A stretch of 64,000 bases of DNA from Centrapalus pauciflorus (GCA_020465985.1 JAANYP010000257.1:780706-844705), one strand, 5' to 3'. Counted from the first letter of the stretch, positions 1 to 13,678 are shown. Translations and numbers: made by a program. The notes: a model not told the origin generated them from the letters alone.

Positions 1-310
1 ATTAATAAAACTTAAACAAGTCTAGAATTCAGATCTATAATAAATTAAGATTATTTGATTAGGTTTAGACCTCTAAATTTACCCCATAAAATTAAGAGGA
101 AGACTTTGGTCTGAAAAAAAAAAATTAGGATGACGTTTTTCTTGTTTTTAGTTTACGACCCTAAATTTTATATCCTTCAAACAAACAATCTTTAAATCAC
201 CTCTTAATTTCAGATTTCAGACCTTAAGAAAACCTCTTAATTTCAGATATGGTTTTCAGACTTCAGACATTGAATCTCTTAAGAAAACAAATAGTTTATA
301 TTTTCTGGAG
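1..310. repeat. MITE remnant, related to the copy at 58508-58770
   Basis: The segment repeats the words CTCTTAATTTCAGA, AATTCAGATCT and TTAAGAGGAAG, which also occur in the copy near 58.5 kb, and it ends in AAGAAAACAAATAG. Short TGTTTGTTTTT-type ends and TTAAGAG internal motifs resemble hAT-type MITEs. It is cut by the window start, so its boundaries are unknown. Confidence 0.35.
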
Positions 311-1576
311 GTTTATGTTTGTGGGGTTTACCTTAAAAATTGTTATGTGATAATTAAGAATATTAAATTGAATTCAGAGATGAATGTAGATTTTAAGAAT
401 GATTCTCATGAAAAGAAATCTTACCATCGTAATTACTTTCATCATTTCAATTGATATGACATTCTTAGCCCTTCCTTTTCTTTCAAAATAATCAAAGAAA
501 AACACCATTTACTTTTTAAAATTATTTTCTGGAATGATATTTTTGATTGAAGATGATAAAATATTTTCTATTCTTTCCTTTTCCTCATGGAAATGTTTAG
601 ATGGAAAATATGAAGAAAAAACAAACCATTATTTTCTTTCTTTTTCATTTCCTATCTTTTCTTAAAAAATGCTTAAATAACATAATTTGTCTTTCCATTT
701 TACTTCCTTTCCATCCTTATATTAGTTTCAGAAACACGTCATTAATTCATTAATATTGAATAAAGAATAACATATTATTTCACCACAAATATATATAGAT
801 TCGATATTTTTCTCACAAATATTTGATTATTTATATAATTCCACTTTTATATATATAGATCAAACGACCCTTCCTAAATTGCAAACGACAATAAATAATA
901 ATACTTTGACGTGTCATGAATTTAAACCTCTACTCTTAATGACATTTTAGACAATTGAAACTTGAAATTTAATTAAATATACAATCAAATAAATATGGAA
1001 AGAAATTCAATTCTTCCCTCACTCACCCAATATTCACCGCATATTCAAGATAAATTAGGTACTTTTTTCTTTTTCCTTCTACTAGGTCGTGAAGTAGTCC
1101 ACTCTAATTTTTTTTTCACATTCATTTTAAATTAACGTTACATGCATGATATGTAAATTATAGATACATTTACCAATTCTACCTCATTAATAGATAAATA
1201 ATATAATAATGGTATACTTAAAAATATAGATATGTTACTGATAATATTTTGGTAAAGAAATCTAAAAACATAGTTATATTAATTAATTAAAAAATATCTT
1301 AAACAAAAAAAAAAAAGGAAAAAGGGGTGGAAAAAAACTAAAAAAGTGAGTGCCGCATGCAAAATGGGAGCTGACAAACTGACCAAAAATTCATGAAAGA
1401 GTAGTCTTTTGAATGATGAAATCATAACATCCTCCACTTGACTCCATCTTCATTATATTTTTTTGACTTCATCTTTTTGGACTCCCTCGTACAATCTAAT
1501 AATTAAATTAATAACCCAATAATCAATTTTTTTAAAATTAAAATCATTTTATTTTTTTACAAATCCATAGTAATTC
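311..1576. other. AT-rich intergenic DNA
   Basis: No open reading frame of recognisable family and no clear repeat boundary was found. The stretch is strongly AT-rich with short A and T runs. Confidence 0.5.
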
Positions 1577-1591
1577 AACAAACAATGTCCA

Positions 1592-1769
1592 ACCAATGGG
1601 GTTTATAGTCCATTTAGTAAGAGTGGTGATATGCAAGTGTGAGGTTACGGGTCCGACTCCCGCCGAATGCAAGTTTGGATTTAGATGGTAAAAGTAAGTT
1701 CCGAAGTTCTCTATTGAGGCAAAGTGGTAGATTACGAGTAGGAGTATGTTAGTTTTCCGTTTAGAAAAA
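1592..1769 (+). mobile_element. tRNA-derived SINE with 15-bp target-site duplications
   Basis: A 178-bp body ends in an A-rich tail (TTAGAAAAAA) and is bracketed by the identical 15-mer AACAAACAATGTCCA at 1577-1591 and 1770-1784. Near its 5' end is a pol III-like A box (TAGTAAGAGTGG, about 1615-1627) and, some 25 bp further on, a B box-like GGTCCGACTCC (about 1650-1660). These are the hallmarks of a tRNA-derived SINE mobilised by LINE machinery. The perfect duplication suggests a fairly recent insertion. The SINE family name is not known to me. Confidence 0.78.
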
Positions 1770-2820
1770 AACAAACAATGTCCAGTAATTATATTTAATG
1801 GGCATCCAAGAAAAATTTAGTATACAAAGCCATAATTAATGTGTACTTAATTCAATAATTTTGTTGTAATAACGCATGTTTATATCGTCAAAAGGCCTAA
1901 CGGCATATAATCTGTCAGCATAAAATTAAGATGTAAAAAGCCAGATATTAATCGCATTTGTTAGAGTTTTTGATTTTGATGACTGGAAAGTAAACGTTCT
2001 TATTCGTTTTTCTTCTAATTTTGTTTAAGATTTGGGATTTGCACAATACTTGTTGCCAAAAGAGGAAAGATATTTATGATTTCATTTTTTATTTGACGAT
2101 GTAATTTATGGTATTAAAATATATAAAAATTATCGTATGAATTATCTAAAATAACATAACTAGTTATATATGTTTTATAAAGTAAGATAATAAAACTTTA
2201 GCGAAATGAGTAAAAAGGATAGTGAAGTATTAATTAACAATGATGGATTTAGGTAATTATTCCACTTCACTTTAATTTTAAAAAAGACAAATAAAGATAG
2301 TTTGTGTTGTAAATTAATCAAAAAGTTTATTAATATTCATTTAATCTTTAAAAAAAAACCATTCTCGGTTTATAGTAAATAGAATAATTTATTTAATAAA
2401 CATCAAAAAAATGATTTAACGATTGAAAATTGAGTATCTTCAAATGAATTCTTGAGTTCTATTTCTAACTGAAAGTGCAAGAACTTGGATGCCCATGATA
2501 CCACATTGTATAATATTGTTAGCTAATAAGTGAATCTAATGGGTCACAAATCAATAGTGGATAGTGGTGACCTAATAAAAATGACTTGAAAATCAATAAA
2601 TAAGTACATTGCAAAAGTCATAAGGTACAATGACTAAAACAAATACCGAGAATCTTCATTTAACATTTCATATTCCTCACTCTTCTCATTTCATAATCCA
2701 CTCATCCCCTAATTATTTTGTTATCCTATCATTTTACAATCCATCATTCTAAATTCATGCAATTCTACACGGCACCTTAGAGATGGATTTAAATTAAAAT
2801 ATTTGGATTGTATTGTGATT

Positions 2821-3200
2821 AGGAAGTGTTTGGACTTGCGTTTGAAAAAATGATGTATGGTTTTAAAATTGATAACTAAATTAATAATAGTTGTAACAAA
2901 AAGTTGCGCTTAAAATTTAGTGTTTGATTTAGCATCTGTTTGTTGCTATATATCACAATTATGAAATAATCAGTTTTTAAAGTGTTTGGATTTGTGTTAT
3001 AACTTATAAAATGACTAAATGATCACTTATTAATCAAATAAACAATAATTTTTAACTTATGAAAAAGTGTGGTAAGATTAATTCTAAACGCGAATAATCA
3101 TTTATTAATGAATGTCCAAACAGTTTAAACTAATTATTTCGTTATTGTAACATAATAATCAAATAATAAAATATATCATAACACAAAACCAAACATCCTC
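2821..3200. mobile_element. hAT-type MITE, about 380 bp
   Basis: The left end AGGAAGTGTTTGGACTTG and the reverse complement of the right end, GAGGATGTTTGGTTTTGTG, form imperfect terminal inverted repeats of the GxxTGTTTGG kind common in plant hAT MITEs. The interior has no coding capacity. No target duplication was established. Confidence 0.45.
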
Positions 3201-3667
3201 TATTATTGATGGTTATCAATAATAATCATAGTTACCCGGCCTTCAAAACCCTAATAAAGCTTTCAATGTAATTCTCTATATTAAGTATTCTTCACAAAGA
3301 ACGATAATCGATCTTTATGAAGAACGAACAAACTAATCAGCTAATCCCGCTCGTCAGCTCGTGTGTGGATACTATATATTAGAAGCTTTCTATTTTGAAA
3401 GTTTGGATATGAGGTTATCAACCCTACTATAGCTGCATAAACATATTGAGATACAATTCTATTTCTTTCAATTCATTGTTGTTAATTCTTTGCATACTAC
3501 TCTTGTATATATGTATATATACAATGGTTCCTATCTGGTTATTTTCATTATGTATCAAAATTGTTTTCAAGAGGATATAAAATGCAATAGAAGGATTTTA
3601 CTTGATTAGACTACCTGACTTTTAAGTTAATAAAATATATTATAACATATAATTTAGTCATTTAATA

Positions 3668-3670
3668 AAT

Positions 3671-3731
<61 letters not shown>
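3668..3731. repeat. (TAA)n microsatellite
   Basis: About 21 uninterrupted TAA/AAT triplets lie in intergenic DNA. Confidence 0.95.
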
Positions 3732-3732
<1 letters not shown>

Positions 3733-4504
3733 CTTGTAAAGCTTAATTAGTTGTGGGGATTACTAATATAGAGAGATGTAAATTCCATTGACTAAATATA
3801 CAATGTAATTCGAATATTATATATAACGTCATAATTGATTGTTAAAAAATTATGTACGATTAACTAATAAAAGGTACATTAGTAATCAGATATAAAAGTT
3901 TATATACGTTAACTACTTAAGTATCCGTACGATACAACAAGATCATACAAACACAAAAAAACCATAATGCTGAAAATATGCTTATGTTTGTTAGGATTGA
4001 TTTACATATAAAAAACGACACAATGTATCATTATAGAAAATCCATAATGTCTGTTGATCGAATAAACAAATTAAGACGGTCTGTCATTCTCAATAACTAA
4101 ATATGTATAGTGTGACTTAATCATCATATAGAAGTCTTGATTCACCATATATATTTGATGTATAGACTCTGTGACCATTTAAAATTTTTGAATGACAATA
4201 GAAAGATTCATATATGCATAAAAAATATATAATTTAGTTTGTTTATACTTATAAAAAATGCATAAATAAAAAATGGAAACTTGTAAAAAGGGGAAATGAT
4301 GTTGTGGTGATATTACTGACCGATATTTGTTTTTGTTCAATCTTTAAGAAAAACATAAATATTATTTTACATAATTTAGGAGGTAAAGTAATAATGGTGA
4401 TCACATGAATTCATGAGAGAAAAACATGGGGACTATAATGAGTTGCCCCCATACTTTACACCTACATATTTCAAATTAAAAAAACCATAGTAATTTAATA
4501 AACC

Positions 4505-4624
<120 letters not shown>

Positions 4625-5221
4625 ATGCAAGAAATCCATGACTACAATTAAGTAGTAAATATTCCAAAAAGTGCTATGCTGATTTCTACATCACATGTTA
4701 ATGATCTAACTTTTCCTGACTCTAACTACTTATTTAATTCCAATAATACATTTATTATATTTATATATCACATTTTCTAACTATATGTTTCTAATATTTG
4801 ACTTTAGATCTAAAAAAGCATATATTATATATAGTGTAGAACATTTATTCCTTGAGGACTTACATATTTTTTAATTATTAATGTATTTGACTTTTAACTA
4901 TAAGAAAATATAATTACATGTAAGTTAAAATTACAAATATATTTTTAAAATGTAATTTCCAAATATATGTTCATATAAATATGATCATTAGTACACGATG
5001 ATATTTTATTCCATCATGTTATACATTTCAACTATATAAGTTTTTTTTAAAGGTCGGTGTTAATCGATGTAAAAGGAAGATCTTCACATTGTATGCAGTG
5101 GTTTAGCCATATATGCCCAAGGTTGGGCCATGGCTTACCCACACTCTCATACTATATATATAGTTGGGTTTGAATGAGTATCATATCTTTCGTAATGTAT
5201 CATATCTACCATTTAAGACGA

Positions 5222-5486
5222 AATTTTTTGACATAAAAAAAATACAAAATAACATTATAAGTTTATATAAATTGGTATCATAAGTTTTTATCAAGTAAAA
5301 TTATAAAAAAAATATATGAATGAATGAGTTTTATCATTTATTCACGTAGTTTTTCATTTATTCACATAGTGTTTCATTAATTCACATGATTGTTTTTTTT
5401 AATTTTACTTGATAAAAACTCATGATACCAATTTATATTTATTTATAATGTTATTTTACACATTTTTATGTGAAATTTTTTTTATG
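5222..5486. repeat. Hairpin (fold-back) MITE-like repeat
   Basis: The left arm (about 5222-5312) and right arm (about 5398-5486) are inverted copies. Words such as AAATTGGTATCAT and TTTTTATCAAGTAAAATT on the left reappear as reverse complements on the right. The loop holds three near-copies of TCATTTATTCACATAGT. There is no coding capacity. Confidence 0.7.
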
Positions 5487-6480
5487 AAATTTATGTTAAA
5501 GTGGTACTTACAGGAACCTGAACACACACACACACACATATATAAACAATTCGAGATAAATTTTAACTTGGTCTATTTCTAACTATGATTTTACGGTTAT
5601 TTACCACCGGTTCAAATATCAAACACGATATTTTAAGGGAATATGCTCACAATTTCTCATTATAATGTACATTCTACTCTTCTTTACTTTTATGACTACT
5701 TTTGTATCATTTATGTTAATATGTTTATTTATTAAATTTTAAGCTTGATTCAACCATGCATAGATTAAAAGGAGTCTCCATAATAGTACTTATTGTTAAT
5801 ATTTTTATTTAAATAATTTTTATATGTAAAAAGTGTCACATTCAATATAAATAAAACTTTTTAAAAAACAAATTTACAGTAACCAAAGTAATTTATAGTA
5901 TTACTTTTTTGTTTTTGGTACTTGTTTATTTTTACTAACAAAATTGGCATATCTTATGATTAAATTTTGGCTTCGCCACTTATTTGTATCATGTAATGTG
6001 TTAGGCACCAAAGCAATTGCCAATACGGCAGCTTCGCCTTGGGGATCGATTGTTCCTTCGTTATTCAATCACTCATAATTAAATCTTAATCAAATGAAAC
6101 CCTAAAGATTTAATTGATTCGTTTGTGTAATCAAAGTATTTTTGTGCACACCATGCACAATCATCCAAATATATGTCACAATGATTAAAGCAATCAAAAT
6201 TTAAAAAAACCCATAAGAGAAATGAGACCATAAAACATTTTGAAACCTTAAATTCGTATTTTTTTAAATCAAGAAATCATACAAGTACCATAATACTAAC
6301 ACAGAAATAGGAGAAACTAATCTTGTGTTTCTAAGACTAAAACTTTCGAGAACATTGTTATAATAATTTGTACTTTTTCACGTATTAAAAATTATACATA
6401 GTTCTGAATCTGAAAAATCGACACGGATCGAGTTCTAGCCTAGAATTAGTTGTTTCCCTATATACATACTTATTATCTTT

Positions 6481-8795
6481 CTAAAAGTAATCAAAATGAT
6501 GATTAGGGATTTGAAATGGTGCATCTCTTTGTTTCTTGCTCATTAGTTTTGGTACCACTACTCTTTTCTTTAACTTCATCATCTCACTTGGGACCTCTGG
6601 GGGCCTAACTGACCTAATCAAGGCCCAATTAACACCCTTAAAAAAATCATGCCTTTTTATTTCAACTGAACCCTTCAAACTCCCAATTCTTTTTTTAGGG
6701 TTTTTCACTAGTAACCTTGCAATAAGATCTTGTACCTTCACCATTTCTTCATACTCTTTACTTGTACTCACACCGATTCGCGGGAAACTTAGCGGTTGTT
6801 TCAATATGTTTATAAGTGTCTTCTCGTTGTTCTCACCCTTAAACGGTGTGATCCCGTATAGCAACTCATATAAGAAAACCCCTAATGTCCACCAGTCGAC
6901 TGCTCCTCCGTGACCCTGGCCCGAGATCACTTCTGGGGCCAGGTACTCGTGGGTCCCAACAAATGACTTTGATCTTGCGTTTAAGGGTTCGGCTACTAGC
7001 TCGGTTTTGTACTCTTGAAACTCGACTTTTTCTGTTATTGTGGTTGTGGAAGGGGTGTTTTTGGTTTTTCGCAACGAGAAACATGAATAAAGGACGGGTT
7101 GGATTGGAATAACACAAGAGGGTGTTGAGCATTTTAGATCGTGGTCGTCGTTGTCATCGTTGTCGATGTGTCTTGATGGGTCGGGTTTCGAGCGTATGAG
7201 TTTAGGGACGACGTCGCATTTGAGTGAGAGATCGAAATCCGAAAGCATTATGTGACCATCTTCTCGTACAAGCACATTTTCAGGCTTTAGATCTCGATAA
7301 ACTATACCCATCATGTGAAGATACTCTAGAGCTAAAAGTATTTCCGCAGCATAAAACCTGAAAGAAAATAAAATTTTAATAAATTAAATCACATTAATTT
7401 AAAAATCACAAATAAAATCTAACATCTTTAACTTTTAATTAGCTGTTAAAAATATCAATGCATTTAATTAATTATATAGAATTCACAATCCAAATTCTGT
7501 CTTTTTTTCTGATATATATAAATAATAACCTTACAATATATTTAATTGGAAAACAAAATCAATATGTTTTTTTTTTTTGACGTTGACATAACATAAAAAT
7601 AATTAAAGTAATAAGATGCATGATATCTAATATTTGAAATATACATATTTCATGACCATCTAAAAAATTTTCTACATAAATGGATTATATATAATGATTA
7701 ATTTAACTTTTTAAAATTATTATATCCTTGATTGAAAGTAGAAATGCAACTAAAGGATTATTTATTTACTTTACAAATGAAATATGTATATTTCTATGTT
7801 GTATTGATCTATTCCATCATTTTTAACAACGTTCATTATTCCAATTTTAGTTTGTTAAAATAAATACCAAATTTTCATATATCAAGTATATATACATTAT
7901 CAAAATTTAAGTTTTATAAAAATTATATAATATTTAACATAATAACATATCGTCAATAAAATACAAAATACATTATATTCATATGTATACTTATGTTTGT
8001 TTTTATATACCGGCACGTACTTTAACATACAAAAATATTTCCACATTAATTAACGATCATATATATGTTAAATAATATATATTTGACCTCCTAAATTCTT
8101 TTATATAGTTTTTTTTAAATATTTAGCTAATAACTAATTAAATATATACTTTGTAGTTTAATTGGCAATATTTACTATTTTATTGGAAAAAACTACAAAA
8201 CTAAAAAGAAACACACAGACACAGTTAACCAATTTGCGACTTACTTTGCAGACGAGATGCTGAAACACTTTGCCGGCTGGCGTTGCCGGGCTGCATGCAA
8301 GTCGCCGCCGGGACAAAACTCCATAACCAAGCATGAATAATGAGAAGCGTCAAACTCCGCATACAACGTCGGTAAAAACGGATGATCCAAACCCGCCAGA
8401 ATCTCCTTCTCCATCTCCGCCCTCTGCAACTTCTTCCTTATCGCCAGTGCCTCCCTATCCACCACCTTCATCGCATAAAAACTGTTCGCTAAACCCACCA
8501 CCGGGTTCCGGATCTGACACAGATACACGTTCCCTATATCACCGGATCCTACCCGTTTCAAGATCTTGAAATGGTCCAAACTTACCTGGCCACCCTTCTC
8601 GGCTCGCAGTCGCCTCATGGCTTCCCATGCGGCTTGGTGAGCTTTGTGTGGTTTGTGAGAAGGGTCGCCGGAGATGGAGCTCCGGCAACTGCCGAAACTG
8701 ACGTTGCTCATCCAGCTCCGGCTGGAATCAGGGACGGTGATGGATGAACAACTGCTGTCGTAGTCGGATTGATCATCTCTGGTTATGGTTGCCAT
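6481..8795 (-). CDS. AGC1-12: AGC VIII Ser/Thr protein kinase, AGC1-12-like (two exons, 475 aa)
   Basis: A plant-specific AGC VIIIa kinase of the D6PK/AGC1 group. The family phosphorylates Ser/Thr on membrane-linked targets such as PIN auxin carriers; the substrate of this member is not shown by sequence. The coding exons are 8245-8795 and 6481-7357 on the minus strand. The intron is 7358-8244 (donor GTAAGT, acceptor TTTCAG) and joins in phase to give SSAK|FYAAE. Visible motifs are the glycine loop GSGDIGNVY (83-91), Lys110 in YAMKVVD, the catalytic loop RDLKPEN (Asp206), DFD in place of DFG (224-226, diagnostic of AGC VIII), an acidic/Cys-containing insertion (about 229-304), the activation segment SFVGTHEYLAPE (315-326), and the C-terminal FDYF, a PDK1-docking PIF-like end. 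The N-terminal half, including GDPSHKPHKAHQAAWEAM, matches what I know of Arabidopsis At3g44610 better than PINOID or WAG. Length and ends look complete. The start ATG is the first in frame. Confidence 0.93.
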
Positions 8796-8890
8796 TAATT
8801 GATGGCTAGCTTGAAGTAGAATACGAAGCTATAAATATTGTTGTTTCTGCGTCCTTTGAGTGTTTATATATATATATGAGTGGAGACAGG
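8796..8890 (-). promoter_or_regulatory. Putative core promoter and 5'UTR of the AGC kinase
   Basis: Read on the minus strand, a TATATATAAA element lies at about 8863-8872, roughly 70 bp before the ATG. That would place initiation near 8835 and leave a 5'UTR of about 40 nt. In such AT-rich DNA this TATA match could be chance. Confidence 0.35.
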
Positions 8891-11800
8891 CTTTTATGGA
8901 TAAAGTAAGGTTTTATTATTACAATTTTAATTGTGTATTGTTTTCATATTATTGGTGTTTTAGATTAGATGTGCTCTAAAGTTGAACACCGAGTCCTGAA
9001 ATTGGAATAATTATTTATTTATTTATTACTATTATTATTATTTTTTTAATTTGTGGTTAAAACTGGTTTTTATTGTTTTTAATTGTTTAAGCATGCCATT
9101 TAATTTTGATTAACATGTAAAATTGTAAATGTATCAACAATATAAGTCGATGTTAATTAAGATTGTAAATGAACCACACGAACGAAAGAGTTCGTTCATG
9201 TTTGTTCATTTAACTTTAGCCACAAATAAACGAACACGAACATAAACAACCTTTTTGGAAGAACGTGCATCATGTTCAGTCTTAGGAACAATCACCGGTG
9301 ATTTTCCTTTCTATATTTCAAAAGAAGTTGTCTTTATTGTTCAGAGTATGAGTCTCTGGCTTCAAACCGACTTTTGTGGTCAACCGTGGAATATGTATTG
9401 TTGGTGATAGAAACTTGTAGATTCAAACAGTTTAGTTTAGGAACAAGTTGAGATTCCAGCCCTTGATGGTAGCTAGAAGCTGATCCCATTCCTTGTCAAA
9501 TGATTTAACATCAAGTTTAAAATTTTGTTCTCGAATAGAAAACAGTCTTCGTGTCTCATTAAAATCATTTTCTTTTTTTAAAAAAGTGTTTCTATCGGCA
9601 TCAAACAAATCCTTGGTTTCATGAAAATCATTTGGCCGTATTCGTGTTCGTTCGTTTAATAGATAATTGAACATAAACGAACGTTAAATGAACGAACATA
9701 AATTAAATGAACAATTAAACAAAAACAACTGAATATAAACGAACAAACTTGCTAAATAAAAACCAAGCCCATAACATACCATTTATAGTTTTCAAATTAC
9801 GTTTGTAGATTCATGAGATTTATAAATGACTTAAACTACTACGATGATAGTAAATTAATGTATTAAGAAACAACAAGCTCATTTCAATACTAGATTAACA
9901 ACATTTAAGCATTTTAGCTTTTAAATAGTTTTTTCATTCAATGTCATTGGTCATATCGGCATTAGAGTTTGAAGTGTTATTTTTAAATTTAAATTATTAA
10001 TCAATATATTATTATATATTATGTAACTAGGTTAATACCCATGTATTACATGGATTGATATGAAAACTTAGTTATACATTTAAAATTTATAAAAAGGTGT
10101 AATCCTGTAAGACCCTTTAATATTTTTTTAAATTAAATACAAGAAAACCAATAAAAAGATGATGCAGACAAAATCATTGAGTCAATGGTAAAAATGATGG
10201 CTTTAAGTCAATGTTTACTTCAAAAAAAGACAGTGACGATGTAATTCAAAATATTTGAATTATGATTTAAATATAGTATTTTATGGTTTTTACATATGTG
10301 AGTTAATTCAATTATTATCTTCTTATTATTAATTCAAAAATTTTGATCATTCATTCTGTTTTATTTGTTGTTGTGTCATCATCAATCCCATAGAAATCAC
10401 CAAAATAATTATTTATATTTTTTTATTTTTATGAAGTATATTAATTTAAATTGTATAACTTTATTATACACCTTAAATATATAAGTTTTCTTATTCAAGA
10501 TGTTTTAATTAATAATAAATTTTTATTGTCAAAGTGATTAAAACTTGATATAACAATTTCAGCGTCAACTGAAAATATAAATCGTTAATTAAGATTGTTT
10601 GAAATTAATTTATTTTAAAAGATAAATTTTGCAACATTTAGTTTTGAATTTTAAAAAATATTAGTACAAATATTTATTAAAGAAAATACATTTGAAATTT
10701 GAATGATTATTTTTTTAAATGTGTCAAAATTTCGTACTTAACATATAGAGATTTGATAACAAAATGTTTTTCAAATTTATTGTATAATAAGATATTTAAT
10801 TATTATTTCATAAAATTATTTATTCTTTCATACATTTAAATTTGAAATTTATTATTTTATTGATCTTTTAAAAAAATTTATTATGAATTTAATTTTTTTA
10901 TTTTACTAAGTGTTTTAAAATTATTTATTCTTTGGAATATTTAAACTTGAGTTTATTATCTTATAGATTTTTAAAAAATTTTATTTTAGCTTGTTAATTT
11001 GACAAATTTTATTTAAGTATTAATTATAGTTTCAATTAGTTTAGGAAACAAAAATAATAAGTTTCAAAAGTTCAAATTAAATGAATTAAATGATATCCAT
11101 GTTACTAAAATTAATTTAATTTTTATTTTTGGAAAAAGAGCGGGAAAATGAAAAAGTAGGAGAGTAAAAAGATGACACGTGGCAAAACATGTTCTCATTT
11201 ATTATAATATATAGATACTAAAAAAATATATTTATATTAAATATAATATATATGTTAAAGTTTATTATTAATGAACAAACGTAATCGAACGCTCACAAAC
11301 ATAAATGAACGAAAAAAGCCTCTATTCATTTTCGTTCATTTAATCAAACGAACAAAATTTTGTGTTCATCATGTTTGTTCGTTTAATAAATGAACGAACA
11401 CAAACTACCTTCACGCTAAACAGCTCGCTGAACGTTCGATGTATTAGTTGTTCTAAAATCCAAGTTAGTAAAAATAATTTCTACGATAAGTCAACGGTAT
11501 CCCAAAATTTCCCACAATATAAATTATTAGACATTTAGTTAAACCAAATTTGAGTTAAAAGCTTATGGATAAATTTTTTTCATGACATCTTACATTAATA
11601 GCGTACAAAATGTTATAGTTGAGAAACATTATAAATGTTTATGTTAAATTTAATTTTGATATACTAAATATATGTTTATATCACATGCATATAATAATTG
11701 TGTATTTGTTTATTAGTTTATATTCTAAAAAAAATAATTAGTTGATATATACAATAAAATATCTAAGGTCACGTGTCACTTCCTCGCTTAATAAAAATTT

Positions 11801-12742
11801 CGTTTTACCGCCCAGTATTTCATATATAGTTCTTCTTAATTATTTATCTATTTTATTTTTAAAATTTAAGTAAAAATATAATTAAGTACTACCTAATTTA
11901 ACTTCTATAAATAAAAAACAATCTTTTTAAAGGGTATTGTTATATGTACACCCCACATACTTTAATTTTTACTAATCATAGTACATCCCTTTACTCACCT
12001 GATTTTTGATAATGGTGTGAGACTCTATTATTAAAAGTTAATCTCCCATCACATTAAGAAATGAGTGTGTGATAAGCAAGCAATGGGGATGTGCGTATAT
12101 AGTTGTCCTTTTTTAACGATTTAAATAACTTTCGAAATTAACTCTTAATGTTAGCTAACAATACATTATTTTATATATTTAAAAAATAAAAATAATGCAA
12201 TATTGGTATTGAAATGTTTTATAATTTTTTAACGATAAACATTTTTAATGTGTATTCTATGTATTAAATTTTTATTTGTACATAAAAATCTAAAAAGTAA
12301 AAACATTTAAAAAGTTGAGACACGATAAATACTATTCTTACGTATTTAAAAATAAGATAACTTTAATTATCGTTAATAACAACAGATTTTCATACATTTT
12401 TAGAAAAAAATAAACATTTTTGTATGTAATTGACGTTTTGTGTAAATTTTTACCAAACATTTTATTTATAAAATATACACGTAATACGTGGGTTAATAAC
12501 TAGTTATCAGTATTCAATAATAGCCCAATAGTCGAAGTCAGACGACATTATCAGCAAAAGACCGTCTCGTGATGAAAATGCAAGCAGGTAGAGGATGGGA
12601 TGTAAAATAGGTGCATAGCTTCCCGATTTAAATTATTTTTAGCAATTATCAAGCAAATGTTAAATGTTGAACGTTGAATACATGCATCAAGGGCCGGCGG
12701 ACCCAGGGTAGGTCAAACCTCCCCAATAATTTTTTTCCGTTA

Positions 12743-12747
<5 letters not shown>
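8891..12747. other. AT-rich intergenic region with GAAC-rich repeats
   Basis: About 3.9 kb without a recognised gene. Two clusters of GAACGAAC/GTTCGTTC words on both strands (about 9175-9240 with 9630-9755, and about 11262-11430) look like ends of a degenerate inverted-repeat element. An 80-codon open frame at 9432-9674 (minus) lies between them. It is rich in charged residues and matches no family I can name. The rest has no visible structure. Confidence 0.45.

Positions 12748-12781
<34 letters not shown>
12748..12781. repeat. (AT)n microsatellite (left flank of TIR element)
   Basis: A short AT tract directly abuts the GATTTGGGTTCAAATGAG terminus of the following element, as at the other copies in this window. 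Confidence 0.85.
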
Positions 12782-12783
<2 letters not shown>

Positions 12784-13213
12784 TTTGGGTTCAAATGAGT
12801 ACCACTAGTTTTGCGGAGTACCGAAGGTACCTCGCTTAAAATCATTTTTTTTAAATTTTTTTTTCATAATCATGTTTAAATTAATAATACAAGACTACTT
12901 GCAAAAAATCACACCTAAACACACACTAGAACTATGTGAAACGTGTGTGTTCACATGAAGTGTACTGTTGTGAACGTGTGTTCACAACTAAGCATGTTCA
13001 CATGAATTTTTTCACGTTCACATGACTTTTAAGATGATAGAAAGTGTAAATGTATTTAATTTTTTACGTATAGTCTTATATTATTTGTATCTAAATGAAT
13101 ATGAAAAAAAATTAAAAAAAAAAAAACTTTTTTTCAGAGCAAGTTCACATCTGAAACCCGTGTGTTCACAGGTACTCACGGTACTCTGCATTTTTTAGGT
13201 ACTCACACGAACC

Positions 13214-13217
<4 letters not shown>
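12782..13217 (+). mobile_element. TIR element family A, intact copy 1 (436 bp) in (TA)n
   Basis: It starts GATTTGGGTTCAAATGAGTA and ends in the inverted counterpart; the reverse complement of the end is AATATGGTTCGTGTGAGTAC. Both termini then carry a second GAGTACC block about 40 bp in. It is non-coding inside, with several TTCACATGAA and GTTCACA words. (AT)n tracts lie on both sides. A nearly identical copy is at 32625-33059, and a third is at 13746-20436 in the other orientation. The structure resembles Micron-type MITEs of rice, which insert into (TA)n. The transposase family is not evident. Confidence 0.72.

Positions 13218-13302
<85 letters not shown>
13216..13302. repeat. (AT)n microsatellite
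   Basis: A long pure AT tract lies between the family A element and the fold-back arm at 13308. Confidence 0.95.
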
Positions 13303-13307
<5 letters not shown>

Positions 13308-13678
13308 GGATAAATTACAACTTTCGGCCCTATAGTTATATATAAATTATGGTTATGATTCTTTTCCCGTCGAAATTACAATTTCAGTCCATACGATTGT
13401 CATTTTGTTATGCATTTGGTCCTTTGACCAGTCATCTTTTAAAAAATGACAAATTTACCCTTTTAAGTTTGTTTCAATTTTGCTCCCTCACCAATTAAAT
13501 TCTTTTTTATATTATTTTTAATTACTTTTTAGCTTATTATTGTTTATTTGATATTTAATAATTTTTTTATTATTATAATTTAATTCAAAGTAATAATTTT
13601 TTAATATGTTGCTATTAGTATTTTTATTATTATATTATTATTATTATTATTTCATGTAATACTTTATTTGATATAAAT
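13308..13678 (+). mobile_element. Left arm of an interrupted fold-back (MULE-like) element
   Basis: The segment from TAAATTACAACTTTCGGCCC inward, with TTATGCATTTGGTCC and AATGACAAATTTACCC, is matched in inverted orientation near 24862-24480 (GAATTACAAATTTCGTCCC, TTACGCATTTGGTCCC, AATGACAATTTTGCC). These look like the two arms of one fold-back element related in style to the intact one at 34004-36026. The arms are now separated by about 10 kb of nested insertions. CA-rich flanks prevent a sure call of a target duplication. Confidence 0.5.

Noticed and set aside
1544..1774. 76-codon minus-strand ORF
   Set aside because: It lies across the SINE and its flanks; the SINE structure with target duplications explains the sequence.
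6536..7132. Plus- and minus-strand ORFs inside the kinase
   Set aside because: They overlap kinase exon 2 in other frames and have no family features.
9432..9674. 80-codon minus-strand ORF with charged, coiled-coil-like composition
   Set aside because: It has no recognised domain, no exon partners, and lies between GAAC-rich repeats. It may be a retroelement remnant, but this cannot be supported.
13146..13160. Possible tRNA genes anywhere in the window
   Set aside because: B box-like words were found only in SINE-like contexts; no stretch could be folded by eye into a full cloverleaf.
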